NCBI RefSeq assembly: GCF_050624435.1
Contig: NC_134541.1
Location: 6,524,983-6,588,982 of the forward strand
From: Tenrec ecaudatus
Lineage: Eukaryota; Chordata; Mammalia; Afrosoricida; Tenrecidae
Direction of reading: 5' to 3'
DNA: 64,000 nucleotides
This document shows positions 43,236 through 54,359 of the stretch, in pieces (position 1 is the first letter of the stretch; each line of letters starts with the position of its first letter). Position numbers and translations under genes: made by a program. The notes beneath the pieces were generated by a model. The model ran no database searches. It had not been told where the DNA came from and saw only the letters and a program-made list of their open reading frames with translations.

Positions 43236-44082
43236 TACCCACCAAGAAAGCCAAGCGAAGGTGGCCGGTCAGCACGGCCTTGAGCAGGTCCAGGGCTGCC
43301 ACTTACTGGCAACTTCCTATCCTCACCGCTCGGTGCTCTGTGTCACCCAGAGGCCAGCGTCTGAAAACCTACAGGACTGTGTCCTGGTCACTGAGCAGGC
43401 CCCAGGGTGACCAGCAGTGGGATGTAGACCCAGATGATGTCACAGCTGAGTGTGGCAGTATCTGCCACGGGTTTGGGGGCAATCCAGGTGTGACAGGTCA
43501 CAGCCAGTCCCTCCTCCCCCAGAATGCCTCCCTCTTCCCTAGGCTGGCCCTCAGCCTGCAGATCTTAGCACCCTAGCTCCCTCTGCCCGCAGTACCCCTT
43601 CCCAGAGTCTCCCATAGCTGGCCCCTTCCCATCCTCAAGGGCTCCACTAATCCTCACCTCCTCTGAGAAGACCTCCCAGGCGGCCCACCTGAAGTAGCCC
43701 CTCCAGTCACTCTCCGCCATCTTCCCTTGTTTTCCTGTCTCCTTAGCACTTATCGTGGGTGAGAGCACCGTGCTGGGTTTCTAGCTGGCTTCGCCCTACC
43801 CAGTGGTTCCTCTCAGTCTCCAGGGATCTTGCCCTTTGGGGGTGGGGAGGGGTCCCTCTGCTTCCCCCTCTAGAAGGTGGGTGAGTCCAGGCTTGCTAGA
43901 CCCAGCTTATTCAGGGAATCAGGAAGAATAAGCCCCCTGTTCTCCAGTTAGGTAGAAGAGTCCTCCAAGGGTCAAACCCAAAGCCAGCCAGATCTGGCAG
44001 CCGGGAGGGGAGACTCTGGCTCACCCCAGACACCTCTAGTCTGTACAAACTCTCCCTGAGCCTTGACCTGAAGATCACCGAG
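43236..44082. other. Unassigned unique sequence
   Basis: No gene seen. 43735-43775 (ctccttagcacttatcgtgg) has a faint L2 look. Confidence 0.4.
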
Positions 44083-44300
44083 GTCCCATCCCTGGAGAAG
44101 GACAGCGGGCTTGGTAAAGTGGAGGGGCGGCAAGAAAGCTGGAAACCGGACTTTCAACAAGATGCATTGACCGGTGGCTGCCCCAATGAGCCCAGCCCAA
44201 GCAGAACGCCACTTGTGAGGGCGGCGCAGGACCGGGCCGGGTTGATTCTGTTGTCCCTGGGGTCACTGTGAGCCAGCACCAATTCGACAGCACCTAACCT
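44083..44300 (+). mobile_element. RTE-type LINE, terminal 3' piece
   Basis: atccctggagaaggacagcg, tggctgccccaatgagccca, then ggtcactgtgagccagcacc and cgacagcacctaacc, the tail. Confidence 0.75.
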
Positions 44301-44336
44301 CAGACATCAAGGGACGCCGTGAAGGACAAAAGCGAA

Positions 44337-44499
44337 ACCAACCTCCCTGCCAACTACTCGATTCTGACACGCAGCGACCCCATAGCACAGGATAGAACGG
44401 CGCCTGTGGGTTTCCGAGATCACGACCCTTTACGGAAGTAGAAATCCGCAGCTTTCCTCTACGGGGTGACTGGTGGTTTTGAACTGCTTAACCTCATGC
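44337..44499 (-). repeat. AfroSINE, 5' end missing
   Basis: accaacctccctgccaacta to ttttgaactgcttaacctca. Confidence 0.75.
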
Positions 44500-44517
44500 T
44501 TCCCAGGGAGGCAGTGA

Positions 44518-44712
44518 AGGGCAGTGGTTAAAAACTCCAGAGAAAGACGGACCGAGGATGGAGTGTTTGCAATGATGGACCCACTTCAACTCTCCATGCC
44601 TCGATTTCCTTTTTGGTGAAACAGGGCCGCTGAAAGGCCCAGAGTCCACAGGGAAAGCACACAGCAGAGGGCCCAGTACATAGTAGGTGCTCAACAAATG
44701 GCGGGCATTGAT
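44518..44712 (+). repeat. MIR
   Basis: agggcagtggttaaaaactc to cagtacatagtaggtgctca, in canonical MIR order. Confidence 0.7.
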
Positions 44713-46027
44713 TGAAGTTTCTGCCCCAGTGGTAAGGGGATCTTTCCCTCGAAGCCCTCTCAACTTGCTCGCCCCTGTCGGCTCTGCTGGAACAAGAAAC
44801 TTCTTTGGGCAGTCTCTGGCTGCCTTGCAATCAGCTGTTCCAAGTCCAGTTTGGTAAGAGCTATTTGAAGTACTATTTTCTATGCAGTTGGGAACTGGGC
44901 TTTTATTTGTATGGTTTCCTTTCTTTTAAAAATAAGTCCTTTTATTTAATTAGAAAACTTAATTCATGTTTTGCCAAAGAGCAAACAAACAAACAAAAAA
45001 AGCCCATGCGGTCTCTCGGCTGTAGCGGGAGAGAGCAACCCCCACCCACATTCCCAGGAGAAGGGTGTGGGTTGGGAACATGGCATCGGCCCGAGATGCT
45101 GGCCTGTGTGAACGGAGGGCCCTGCGCAGCCCGGCATCAGCACACGATGCGTTCACTAACCCGGAGTTAAGGGTGGTGTGGCTCAATCCATCACTGAAAC
45201 CGTCCTCGTGGCCCTAAGCCAATCGGGGGGATTCCCTCCCAACCCTTCACAGTGATTGGCTTAAGCCCTCAGACATGAGCCAATCACCAAACAGCTTTCC
45301 TCTCCCCCAGGGATTGGTCAGGGCTGGCCAATCAGCAGTGAGCCCTGCCCCGTTTGCTTCAGAGCACACCCCAAGAAGAATTTTGAAAGGCAAAATTCAG
45401 TCTATAAAACGACACTGCTGCGCATACTACCCGAGATAAGATGACATACCCCAAGCGATGGCAATGGCTGTTAGTGTGATCAGTGAGTGTGTGTGACTGC
45501 TTTTCTCTGTTACTACGTACTTTCAAAAACAAAACACGGTCCACTCAGCAAAATAAAACAAAGCATACCAGCTGTTTCACAAAAATCTCTTGGAAGAAGT
45601 CATCAAGACGGTGAGCAAAAGTCTTTGCACCCTCTCTGTGCGGCTCAGTAAGTCGCCCCTGCCCCTGGGGGTTTCCCTGGATGCACGGGACGGAAGCCAG
45701 CTCTCTGTGACTGTGGCCAAAGTCAGAACGCCCTCTGAGCTATGAAGGTCACTTCTTGGAAGAGTTTAGAAAGGAAAAAAGGAGAGAGGGAAACTCAAGA
45801 AAGTCACAAAAAAGCAAATGAGGGGTAGAGGAGAAGGGAGAGGGGAGAAGGGGGAGGGGAGAGGAGAGAGGAGAGAGAGGAGGAGAGAAGAGAGAGATGT
45901 GCAAGGAAGGCTGAGAGAGAAGGCTGGAGTCCCTGGAGCCAGACACACTGGAAAGCAATTCTACTTCCTGGGTTTCCCCATTACACGAGATAAACCTGTT
46001 TGACCTGGGTTTTGGTCAAGGCTTCTC
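44713..46027. other. Unassigned; holds shared 75-bp segment and CCAAT/TATA cluster
   Basis: 45040-45105 matches 34555-34625. 45218-45412 is described separately. A purine-rich tract lies at 45770-45900 (gaggagagaggagagagagg). No gene recognised. Confidence 0.45.
45218..45412 (+). promoter_or_regulatory. CCAAT cluster followed by TATA-like box
   Basis: Five CCAAT/ATTGG boxes lie within about 125 bp (gccaatcgg, gtgattggc, gccaatcac, gattggtca, gccaatcag). They are followed about 70 bp later by tctataaaacg. This looks like a promoter or old LTR U3 arrangement. No downstream coding frame supports a gene. Confidence 0.3.
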
Positions 46028-46214
46028 TCTGGTGGCGATGTGGGCTAAGCTGCTAACCTCAAAGCCAGTGGTTCAAATCCACCAAGTGCTCCTCTGGAGA
46101 AAGATGAGGCTGTCTGCTCCCTTAAAGAGTTACAGCTTCGGAAACCCCAAGGAGCAGCTCTACTCTGCTCACTAGGGCCTCCGGTAGGCAGAAGGGACTC
46201 AGTGGGTTTGGTTT
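46028..46214 (+). repeat. AfroSINE
   Basis: tctctggtggcgatgtgggc to ggactcagtgggtttgg. Confidence 0.8.
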
Positions 46215-46975
46215 TGCCTGGTCTGCTGCAGTCCACACCACAAGGGGGAGAAGCTGTTGGGTAGTTCCAGGGTGTTCCTAAGCCCGGTGTGACAGAAAAA
46301 TCTGTCACCAATTCTCATGTGTTTTTATACGCTGCTCTCTCTTGTCACGCAGAAAATGGGATTTAACCAGTTTCATAATCAAAACACACTTTTAGAAGTA
46401 GAAACTCTTCCCATCTTTGGAACAGCCGGCTTTGAGCCCATAGGTGTCCGGAGAGTAACACACAGATACAGGACTGTCCCCATACTCCCCCTCCAGGGCC
46501 TCTCAGGCCTCAGTTTCTCCACCTGTAGCCCTCAGCTGGATCCCTAAGAGGGGTGAGTGCAGCCAGAGTCCCCAGGGACTCTCTTGGACGGAAATTAATT
46601 AGAGCGGCAGCAGCGAGATGAAAGGAGTTGGTGGAACTCCTCAACAATCCCAATAAAACCCCCCCTTCAATTAGAAGGTCATTTTCTTCCGGCATTTGCA
46701 GCCATCAGGGCAGTGCCTGGGCTGCTCTCCATGTGGCCGGACCAGTCTTTCTGGAATCCCTGCTTTTTTTTTTTTCCTGTAAGAATCTTCTCAGGGGAAG
46801 AAAATAGGGATGAAAAGAAAGGGGGGGTGGGGGGGCATTTTAGAAGCAGCCATTCTGTGGGCTTTGAGAAGCTGCTGGAAAAGGGGAGTGTCACTCTGCA
46901 TGATGCAAGTCCTGGAAGAGAATTCCTGCATTTCGGAGGGGCTTCTCCCCATTCCCTTTGCCCCCATTTCCTCCA

Positions 46976-47021
<46 letters not shown>

Positions 47022-47199
47022 CGGTCACCGGACACTTTCTAGAAAACATCAAGAACTTTCCCATCTCGTTCTTCCCTCTGCTCCCCCAACTTGGCTCTGC
47101 TGTCATCGTCCCCCCAACACACACACATGCATCCCTGATTAACCAACCGGGTGAATGAATCCCTTGAGCCTTCAGATTGCAATTAGTCTGCACATCTGT
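46215..47199. other. Unassigned; (CA)n at 46976-47016
   Basis: Includes a clean CA microsatellite and a T-run at 46765. No gene. Confidence 0.45.
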
Positions 47200-47560
47200 C
47201 CCGTCGCTGTTAGTAGCTTACAAGTGAGACTCGCAGTGACCCTGTGCTCAATGGAATAACTCACTGCCCAGTCCTGAATGATCAGGCCCAAAGCTGTTGG
47301 GGATTACACTGTTAGACTATTGGGGTCCTCCATAGGGTTTCCATTGGCTGATTTTTTGGAATTAGATCACCAGACCTTTCCTCCTAGTCTATCTTAGTCT
47401 GGAAGCCCTTCTGAAACCTGTTTAGCACCATAACGGCTGGCAAACCTCCACTGATGAGTGCACGTGAGGTAACCTGGCCAGAAATGGAGCCCAGGTGAGA
47501 CAGACAGCCACCACAGAGCCGCCTCTGCCCTCCGGAGGGTGGTCCCTGGAAAGGCCCCCA
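47200..47560 (-). repeat. Second tRNA-type SINE family, long form
   Basis: gggtttccattggctgattt, ttagatcaccagacctttcc and ctatcttagtctggaagccc. A shorter relative lies at 50585-50775. It shares the general AfroSINE tail design (gtgaccctgtgctcaatg) but has a different middle. Confidence 0.5.
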
Positions 47561-47654
47561 TGAAGCTCCCCATCTTACAAACCCATAACACCCCCTGCTT
47601 GATTGCCCAAAGCACTTTGTAATGAATCAATTGTGTTTCACTCAGTATTGGACA

Positions 47655-47842
47655 GGAGCCCTGGTGGCCCAGTGGTTGGTTAAGCCCTTGGCTACTAACC
47701 CCAAAGTTGACCAGTTCAAACCCACCCAGTGGATCCCCAGAAGAAAAGACCTGTTGGTGACCACCTAAAAGAAAACAAGTGGCTGTTCTACTCCATCCTC
47801 TAGGGTCACTAGGGCTTGGAGCCCACTCAATGGCACCCAGCA
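47655..47842 (+). repeat. AfroSINE
   Basis: aggagccctggtggcccagt to ccactcaatggcacccagc. Confidence 0.85.
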
Positions 47843-47993
47843 AGCTCTTTCTTTCTGTTCCCTATGAGCCATGAGCCCCGAGAGGACAGCTGGCTTCTGG
47901 CTTCACCTACCCACTCCCACCCTGTGACGGGCACATGGCAAGGGGTCAGGGAGTAGCTGCTATGGTGACTCATTCACAAAATGTTTGAAGTAT

Positions 47994-48633
47994 TGTTAGG
48001 TCTCTTCTCGGGTGAGCCATACCTCAGTTCTTGGCTTCGAATGAGAGAATTCACCCAACGCCCGTTTCATAATCCAAGTGGGTTTTTATGAAGGATGGGA
48101 GAAGTTTCAGGTTGTACAGTCTCAAAGGGTACACGCTATTTCAAGGAAATGTGCAGAGCTGCCTGGAAACTGGGCTCACAGCTGGTCATGAGCACCCTCG
48201 TGGAACAGCGTACCCACACGTGCGGAACTGGGGGAAGGGTCCCAGGAACAGAGAGGTCAAGAGAGAAAGGTCAACAGGCGGCTGTGGAGGCCTGAGAGCG
48301 GGCAAGAGGACTGACACTGGAGAAGGAGAGAGGGAGAGAGAGCGCCCTGCCTTTATCCTGGTTCACTGCCTAGCTGGGGGAGGCATGGTTGAAGGCTGTT
48401 TTAAGCCCCCCTGGGTGATGTCATGGGCCCAGACTTAGTTTGGGCTGCCCAGGTGTACCTCCCACCAGGCAGGGGCGGGGGGGGGGGGGGGGGGGGATGG
48501 GTTCGATTTGAGCATGCTCAGTTAGGGTCTTCATAGGTGTCTAACAGATGCCTGAGTTCTTCCCAACCTCCTTTATGGGGCCTTTGCAGGCACGGGAGGG
48601 GCAACCCCCTGTCCCTGAACTAGCTACCAAACA
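47994..48633 (-). mobile_element. Solo retroviral LTR, 640 bp, 4-bp target duplication
   Basis: Ends TGTTAGG (47994) and ACCAAACA (48633), flanked on both sides by gtat (47990-47993 and 48634-48637). Minus orientation is suggested by a TATA-like gataaagg (complement near 48350) and a polyadenylation-like cataaaaacc near 48090, in U3-R-U5 order. No viral genes remain. Confidence 0.7.
48477..48496. repeat. Run of 20 G
   Basis: Uninterrupted G homopolymer inside the LTR. Confidence 0.95.
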
Positions 48634-48637
48634 GTAT

Positions 48638-49229
48638 CTTGTGTAAGGCCCTACAGTTAAGGCCCAGGCTTTTCAGACCAAGATGCCATGGGGAATTGTT
48701 GTGTGGATTCTGATGTTGGGGAGTCAATCCGACCCAGGGCAGCCCCGTGTACAGAAGAGAGTCACTCTATGGAGCTGACCAGGCCGTGGACTTTCAGGAG
48801 CTCTGGGTGGGTGTTCAAACCATCTTGGGCTCATTGCCATGGCTTAACCGTCTGACACACACCCCTGCGCCCCCCTCCAGGGACACATGAACCTATAGAT
48901 AGCAATGGAGAGATGGACTGTCGGGATCTATACAAGGACACGACAAAATACCATTACTAGACGCCAAACAAAACACGTGGAAATATGCTCTGCCGTCACT
49001 GAATGGTAGCAGCCACGTTCGGTCAGTCATACAGGATGTGCCTCAGTCTCCTTAGTCCCTTAAAAAAAAAGTCCAGCTAAAACAGTGGCTTCTGAAGAAA
49101 TCTTTTGAGCCAGTAAAATTCAAGATAGCAAGGTCAGTTCGGAAGGTGAGGCTGACTGCGTGTTGAGATTCCAGAGGGGTTATGTTGATAAGATTTTCTC
49201 TGAGGGCAGAGGACACTCACATGGGCTGA
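48638..49229. other. Unassigned; worn SINE trace near 48690-48800
   Basis: ttgttgtgtggattctgatg and gacccagggcagccccgtgt hint at an old minus AfroSINE tail. No gene. Confidence 0.35.
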
Positions 49230-49497
49230 CCAGGAAGAGCCCTGGGCATGCAATGGTTACGAACTGGGCAGCTAACCAGAGAGTCAGCAATTTGAAGTCA
49301 CAGCGGCGGCCACTCCTTGAGAGAAAGATGAGACCTCGTCATTCCTTCGAGTTAGTCTCAGAAACCCACCAGAGACTTTACATCTTTACAGGAGTGGCCA
49401 GTCTTCTCGTTGCCCTGCGGGGCTGCTGGTGGATTCGAACCACTGACCTTGCAGTTCACAGCTCAGTGCTTAGCCCACTGTGCCACCAGGGACCCTT
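49230..49497. repeat. Two AfroSINE halves in inverted arrangement
   Basis: 49230-49370 is a plus 5' half (agagccctgggcatgcaatg to tctcagaaacccacc). 49371-49497 is a minus 5' half (ctttacaggagtggccagtc to tgtgccaccagggaccc). Confidence 0.75.
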
Positions 49498-49659
49498 AGG
49501 GCAGGCTTAGAGATATGAAACTAACACCTTCAGAAGCATGTAGACCTGAAGAGAGGATGTAGTGTGGAGCAACGATCACGACACACTTGCTTTGCTGTTG
49601 TTGAACAAAGGTTTCTGGGATTGCGTAGCAAGACTTTTCTGACATCACCTCGCGTGAGG

Positions 49660-49822
49660 AACCCCAGAGGTGCTGTCCGGAAGCATGGGGCTGCTAACCA
49701 CAGGGCCAGTGGCACAGTCTCACTGGCCACTCCACCCCTCGGAGCAGGACAAGGCTAACTACTCCAGGAAAGGAACAGCCTGGGAAGCCCTGACACTGAA
49801 TGGACTTGACGGCAGTGAGGCT
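49660..49822 (+). repeat. AfroSINE
   Basis: ggctgctaaccacagggcca to tggacttgacggcagtgagg. Confidence 0.7.
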
Positions 49823-50584
49823 GGATCTGTAACAATAGCGCGTGATTGTACTATTTTAACACCCATGTTATCTAATGCACAGCCCACTTCCCCACCCCAG
49901 CTGCCCCTCATGTCCTCGCTGTCTCTCCGCTCGCATGCACGCAGCTGTCCTCTCGCTTTAGCCTCCTTTCTGCCAGGGCTGCTCTGCTGTCCCTTCGAGT
50001 TTTGTGCTGGGCGTGATGCTGACATTTTGAAAAGTCCACACTGGTTGGGTTTTGTTTTTTTTGCGGGGGGCGGGGCAGGAAGTCTCTTCCCAATATGGAT
50101 TCATGACCGTTTATTTGTTCATTTTCATAGGGGAGTTGTTCACAGCCTTTGAACGCTGGATTTTTATCTTTAGACTCTGGATTTCTCTGCCCATGAGGGA
50201 TGGAGAGGTGGTTTCCGCGTGGTTAGATGTGAGGAGCCTGGGGCCCCTCTTGTGGAGCTTGGGGTAGCCCAACCCACTCCCTATCTTTCTCCGCCTCAGA
50301 CCACTACACTCACAGCTGGAACCACCAAGTCCATGTGCAAAGGCCCTGATGGAGGAGGGGTCCGTTCTCTTGTGGAGCGGGCAGCGTTGGAACTCAACAC
50401 AGCTCAGCGAGGGGTTGGCACTAGAGACACAGGGGGCTCTGTGGCAGATTCTCCCCATTCCACGTGGAGACCCCTCCATGCAAGTCTCTCTTTGGTCTGG
50501 TCGCCTGACTTAAGAGGACCCCCATGTCCAACAAAACAAAATGCTGATGCCTGGGCCCCCACCCTCCTCAGGATCTGACCTCTC
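49823..50584. other. Unassigned unique sequence
   Basis: No gene recognised. Frames up to 122 codons on opposite strands overlap. Confidence 0.4.
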
Positions 50585-50775
50585 GTGGTCCTTGGGGCTT
50601 TTCATTGGCTGGTTTTCCAAAGCAGACTGCCAGGCCTTTCTTGCTTGTTCTTCTGAGTCAAGCGCGCTACTGAAATCTGCTCAACAACATACAAGCCTCC
50701 ACTGAAAGACTGTATGTGTGGTGCACTTGCTGGGACTTGAACTCTGGCCTCCCAAACGGGAGGAGAAATTCTACC
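50585..50775 (-). repeat. Second tRNA-type SINE family
   Basis: cttttcattggctggttttc, ctgccaggcctttcttgctt and ctcaacaacatacaagcctc parallel the copy at 47200-47560. Confidence 0.5.
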
Positions 50776-50933
50776 CTGGAACCTTCCTGTGAGCAGCTAC
50801 TTGTGTCAACTGCCCCACTGAGGGTCTCCAAGCAAGGAGCAAAATTAGCCAATGTCACCAGCACGGGGATGTGTTGACATAAACAGGAACCTCCTCCCTG
50901 GTATGAACAGGATTGATAGAGGTTTGGAAATAA

Positions 50934-50971
<38 letters not shown>

Positions 50972-51732
50972 GGGATTCACAGTAATATAACAACGACTCC
51001 ATGTGGAATCACCTTGGGAGGACTGGGAGTGGGTGTGGCACATGCTGTAGGGAGTCTGAGCAGAAGCCAGTGGTACTCAAAGTGCGGGCCTCGGGTCACC
51101 TGGGCACTCGATTGATGAAAGGCACCTGGCCAGGCTCCACTCCAGACACACTGACCCAGAAATGAGGAAGACAGAGAGCTGGCATGTTGGAGCTGTGGTG
51201 CTGGCAATGATGCCGGAGAATGCTAGGGACCGCGAGGAAAAGCAAGTCATCCTGAGAAATGCACATAGGCCGCCCCCCTCAGAGGGAGGGTGGGGAGGCT
51301 TTGGCTCCACTAAACACAGCATCAGAGAGGGCTGATCCGGTAAGGTAGAGGGGACCCCTTGGAGAGTGGCATTGATACATCAATCACAGCAGCCTTGAGC
51401 ACTCCAAACACCGTGGAGATGGCACTGGGCTGGGCATTCTGGCCGTCTGAAAGACAAAGGTCCAAACAGCATCTGCCCGGTGACTTTCTGATGTCACTCA
51501 ATCCCAATGCTCAGGGTTCACAGGCAGGCCATAGACCTGGGAGCCAGCCCCTCACTGAGGCAGAGTGACATGGGTCTCTGTGCCTGGGGAGCTACTTTCA
51601 TCACAAAGACGGACCTAGAAGGACAGGAAGAGTCTGCACCCCCAGAGGCCTGCTGGGCTGACTAGACAGGCCACACACACCAGGGCTGAGAGTGACTGCT
51701 ATTATTAGCAATGAATAGCCATTTCTAAAACG
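50776..51732. other. Unassigned; (CT)n at 50940-50965
   Basis: Contains a CT microsatellite of 13 units. No gene recognised. Confidence 0.45.
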
Positions 51733-51898
51733 GAATTCACTGTCACCAAGGCAATTCTAACGCATAGTTCCCCTAGATAAGCTTTCTGGGGCTGTATGTC
51801 TTTCCAGGAGCAGACAGTCTCCCTTTCCTCCCAAGGAGCGGCTGGTGGTTTCCAAGTGCTGACCTTTCAGTCCAAGGTTTACCAGGCACCACCAGCAC
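51733..51898 (-). repeat. AfroSINE
   Basis: ggaattcactgtcaccaagg to ccaggcaccaccagcac. Confidence 0.75.
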
Positions 51899-51956
51899 GT
51901 CTCTTCATAGCCAGAAAGCTCACCCCCATCGTAGAATAATCCCTGCGAGTTCCCAG

Positions 51957-52745
51957 GACTGGAACTCTTTTTATCCGTCTTCTGTTATGATTATTGTTAT
52001 TGTTAAGTAATCTTTTTATTGGCATATCTTACTCCTTCCAATAGCTCCCTTCCCTCCCTATTCAACTTTGTTATTTAATCCCATCAGATGGGGCTATACA
52101 GTGATCCATGCTGTCAACAACCCTCTCCTGCTCTCACCCCCTTCTCGCTTCCCCGACCCTCAGGGTACCATTACTCCTGTCCCTGTGTTCGAGGGGTCAT
52201 TTATCTTGACTTCTGGGCGATCTTAAATGTACAAATGGACATATGCAGATCTAACATGACCAATGAGGTATATCACGCAAGGACCATAAAAGTAAGGGGA
52301 GGAAATCTGAAAGCACTAGAGGGTAATTATAGGGTTTATCAGGGCCACACTGCGCCCCGGATTTGTCCTCCGTTCCATGAGGTCCTTCTAAGAGGGACTA
52401 ATTGTCTTGCTGGTGAACTTTAGGTTTCCACTACACCCAGTCCCCTTCATATCAGTTTGAATGCGTGTTTTTTGAACTTCTGATACCTCTTCCTGTGGAT
52501 ACCTCGTGAACACACAGGCTGGTGTGCTTTTTCCATGTGGACTTTGTTGCTTCCCTGCTAGATGGCCGCTTGTTTAATTACAAGCCTTTAAGATCCCAGA
52601 CAGTATAGCTTTTGATAGCCGGGCCCCATCAGCTTTCTTCACCACATTTGCTTATGCACCCGTTTGTGTTTTCAGTGATCCTGTCAGGGAGGTGGGTATC
52701 ATACATCTAATAAAGACACATTATTAGAACAAACCATTCTTGTAC
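51957..52745 (-). mobile_element. LR repeat, C-type end
   Basis: On the minus strand it starts in the LR body (complements of gccgcttgtttaattacaag and tttgatagccgggccccatc) and ends at gatatgccaataaaaagatt. It links the shared LR body to the C-type tail in one copy. Confidence 0.65.
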
Positions 52746-52779
52746 TGAAGTAAGATTTAAGTAGAGGTCCAAAGTCCAT

Positions 52780-52912
52780 CTGGACCAAGACTATAACTCT
52801 TAAGGGAGGTAGAAAGTCTCGTCTTTTCCCCACAGAGCAGCTGGTGGTTTCAAACCGCTGACTTTGAGATTGGCAGCCCAACACATAACCCTCTTCACCT
52901 GCAGGGCTCCCC
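52780..52912 (-). repeat. AfroSINE 5' two-thirds
   Basis: gaccaagactataactctta to cttcacctgcagggctcccc. Confidence 0.8.
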
Positions 52913-53683
52913 TCTAAACAGCATGGGAGTGAATGACATGGAAGACCAGCCCGTTGTATGGTGCAGTGCCAGCTCACAGCACCCGCCTTGTGTCCAGGGA
53001 GATCGGGGCTCAGTGACGTTTTCAAAGACTGATTTCACAGAAGTGGACTATCTGCCTGTGCTTCCAAAGTGCCCTGGATGGCCCTGAACCTCCAGCCTGT
53101 GTTGGCAGGCATGCGCCTCCACCGTTGGTACATGAGCAGCCTTCAAGCCGGATCTCCTTTCTCCACCGATCTCTCCAAGCTCACGACAATGTGCGTCATC
53201 TTTGTTAGTGAAAAAGCATGACCAGGGACGCTGTGTGTGGCTTGGCTGTGCCTGTATCCAGTCAGTGTACACGGATGCACGCCCGTGGCTTTGGGAGGAT
53301 CCGTGGACAGCTCTTTCTTCCGGACAGGGCTTTGTATTGCTTGATCGAGTCTTTGCTCTGGTTTTGTTTAGTGTGCTACAGCCACGTGCTTTTGTTATAA
53401 TTCAGTGGCTCTCAAAGGGGCGGCCCCGCCCCAGGGGACATGTAGCAATGTCTGCAGTCGTTTCTGGTTGTCACAACTGGCGTGCAGGTGGGCGGGTGCT
53501 ACTGGAGTATAGGGGTGGGGCCCAGGGAGGGCCGCTGCTGCACATCTTACAGGCACAGGGCTGAAACGGCGCCAATGTCAGGAGCCCCAAGCCGGGAACC
53601 CTGTAATCAACAAGAACGCCTTTTTGAATTCCCCCAGCTGCCCTTCATTGGCACATTTTGTCCCCACTAGCTCATTTCAAACC
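52913..53683. other. Unassigned unique sequence
   Basis: No gene recognised. 53400-53480 (tctcaaaggggcggccccgc) looks like a fragment of an old DNA or MER-type repeat. Confidence 0.35.
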
Positions 53684-54020
53684 AGGAGCCCCGGAGGCAG
53701 CGAGAGTTAGGTGCTGGGCTGCTAACCCCAAGGTCACCAGCTGCTCCACTGGGCACTTCTACTCGGTCCATAAGGCTCTGAGAGTTGCCATGGCCTTGTT
53801 GAGTCGCTCAGTCAGAGGAGCCCTGGTAGCGCTGGGTGTTAGGCGCTGGGCTGCTGCTTGCCTGGCCAGAGGGTCAAAGCTACCACCAGCCGCTCCCTGG
53901 GAGAAAGATGAGGCTTTCTGCTCTCGTGAAGCCTTACATGGTTGGAAACCCTGAAGAGCGTTGGACTCTGTCCCGTAGGGTCACTGAGTCAGAAGCAACC
54001 CAGCGGCAGTGGGTTTGGGG

Positions 54021-54021
<1 letters not shown>
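53684..54021 (+). repeat. Two AfroSINEs in tandem
   Basis: 53684-53808 (internally deleted; ggagccccggaggcagcgag) and 53815-54021 (ggagccctggtagcgctggg to cggcagtgggtttgggg). Confidence 0.85.

Positions 54022-54062
<41 letters not shown>
54022..54062. repeat. (GT)n microsatellite
   Basis: About 20 GT units grown from the SINE tail. Confidence 0.95.
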
Positions 54063-54064
<2 letters not shown>

Positions 54065-54359
54065 TTTTGTTTAGCTCATTTCAAACTCAGCTGCTACGTG
54101 AACCATCTAGGGCTCAAGCCATCCTGGGGCTCCTTTGGGGAGAAGTCTAGTGGTCCTAATTCCTAACAGCCTGGGAACCACAAAGGGGCCCGAGTCTACA
54201 ACCTCGAAAGCTGCCCTCCTGTTACAGATGGAGATCTCTGATGGCCCAGACCCGGGCACACATGGGTAGTCACTGAAAGGGTAGTGCTTCGAACCACCCT
54301 GAGGAGCCTGGGAAGAACAGCGGGTCATCTACTTCTGAAACATCCCCAAACAAACAAAC

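Noticed and set aside
54022-54062. Telomere- or Z-DNA-specific element
   Set aside because: Ordinary GT microsatellite grown at a SINE tail.
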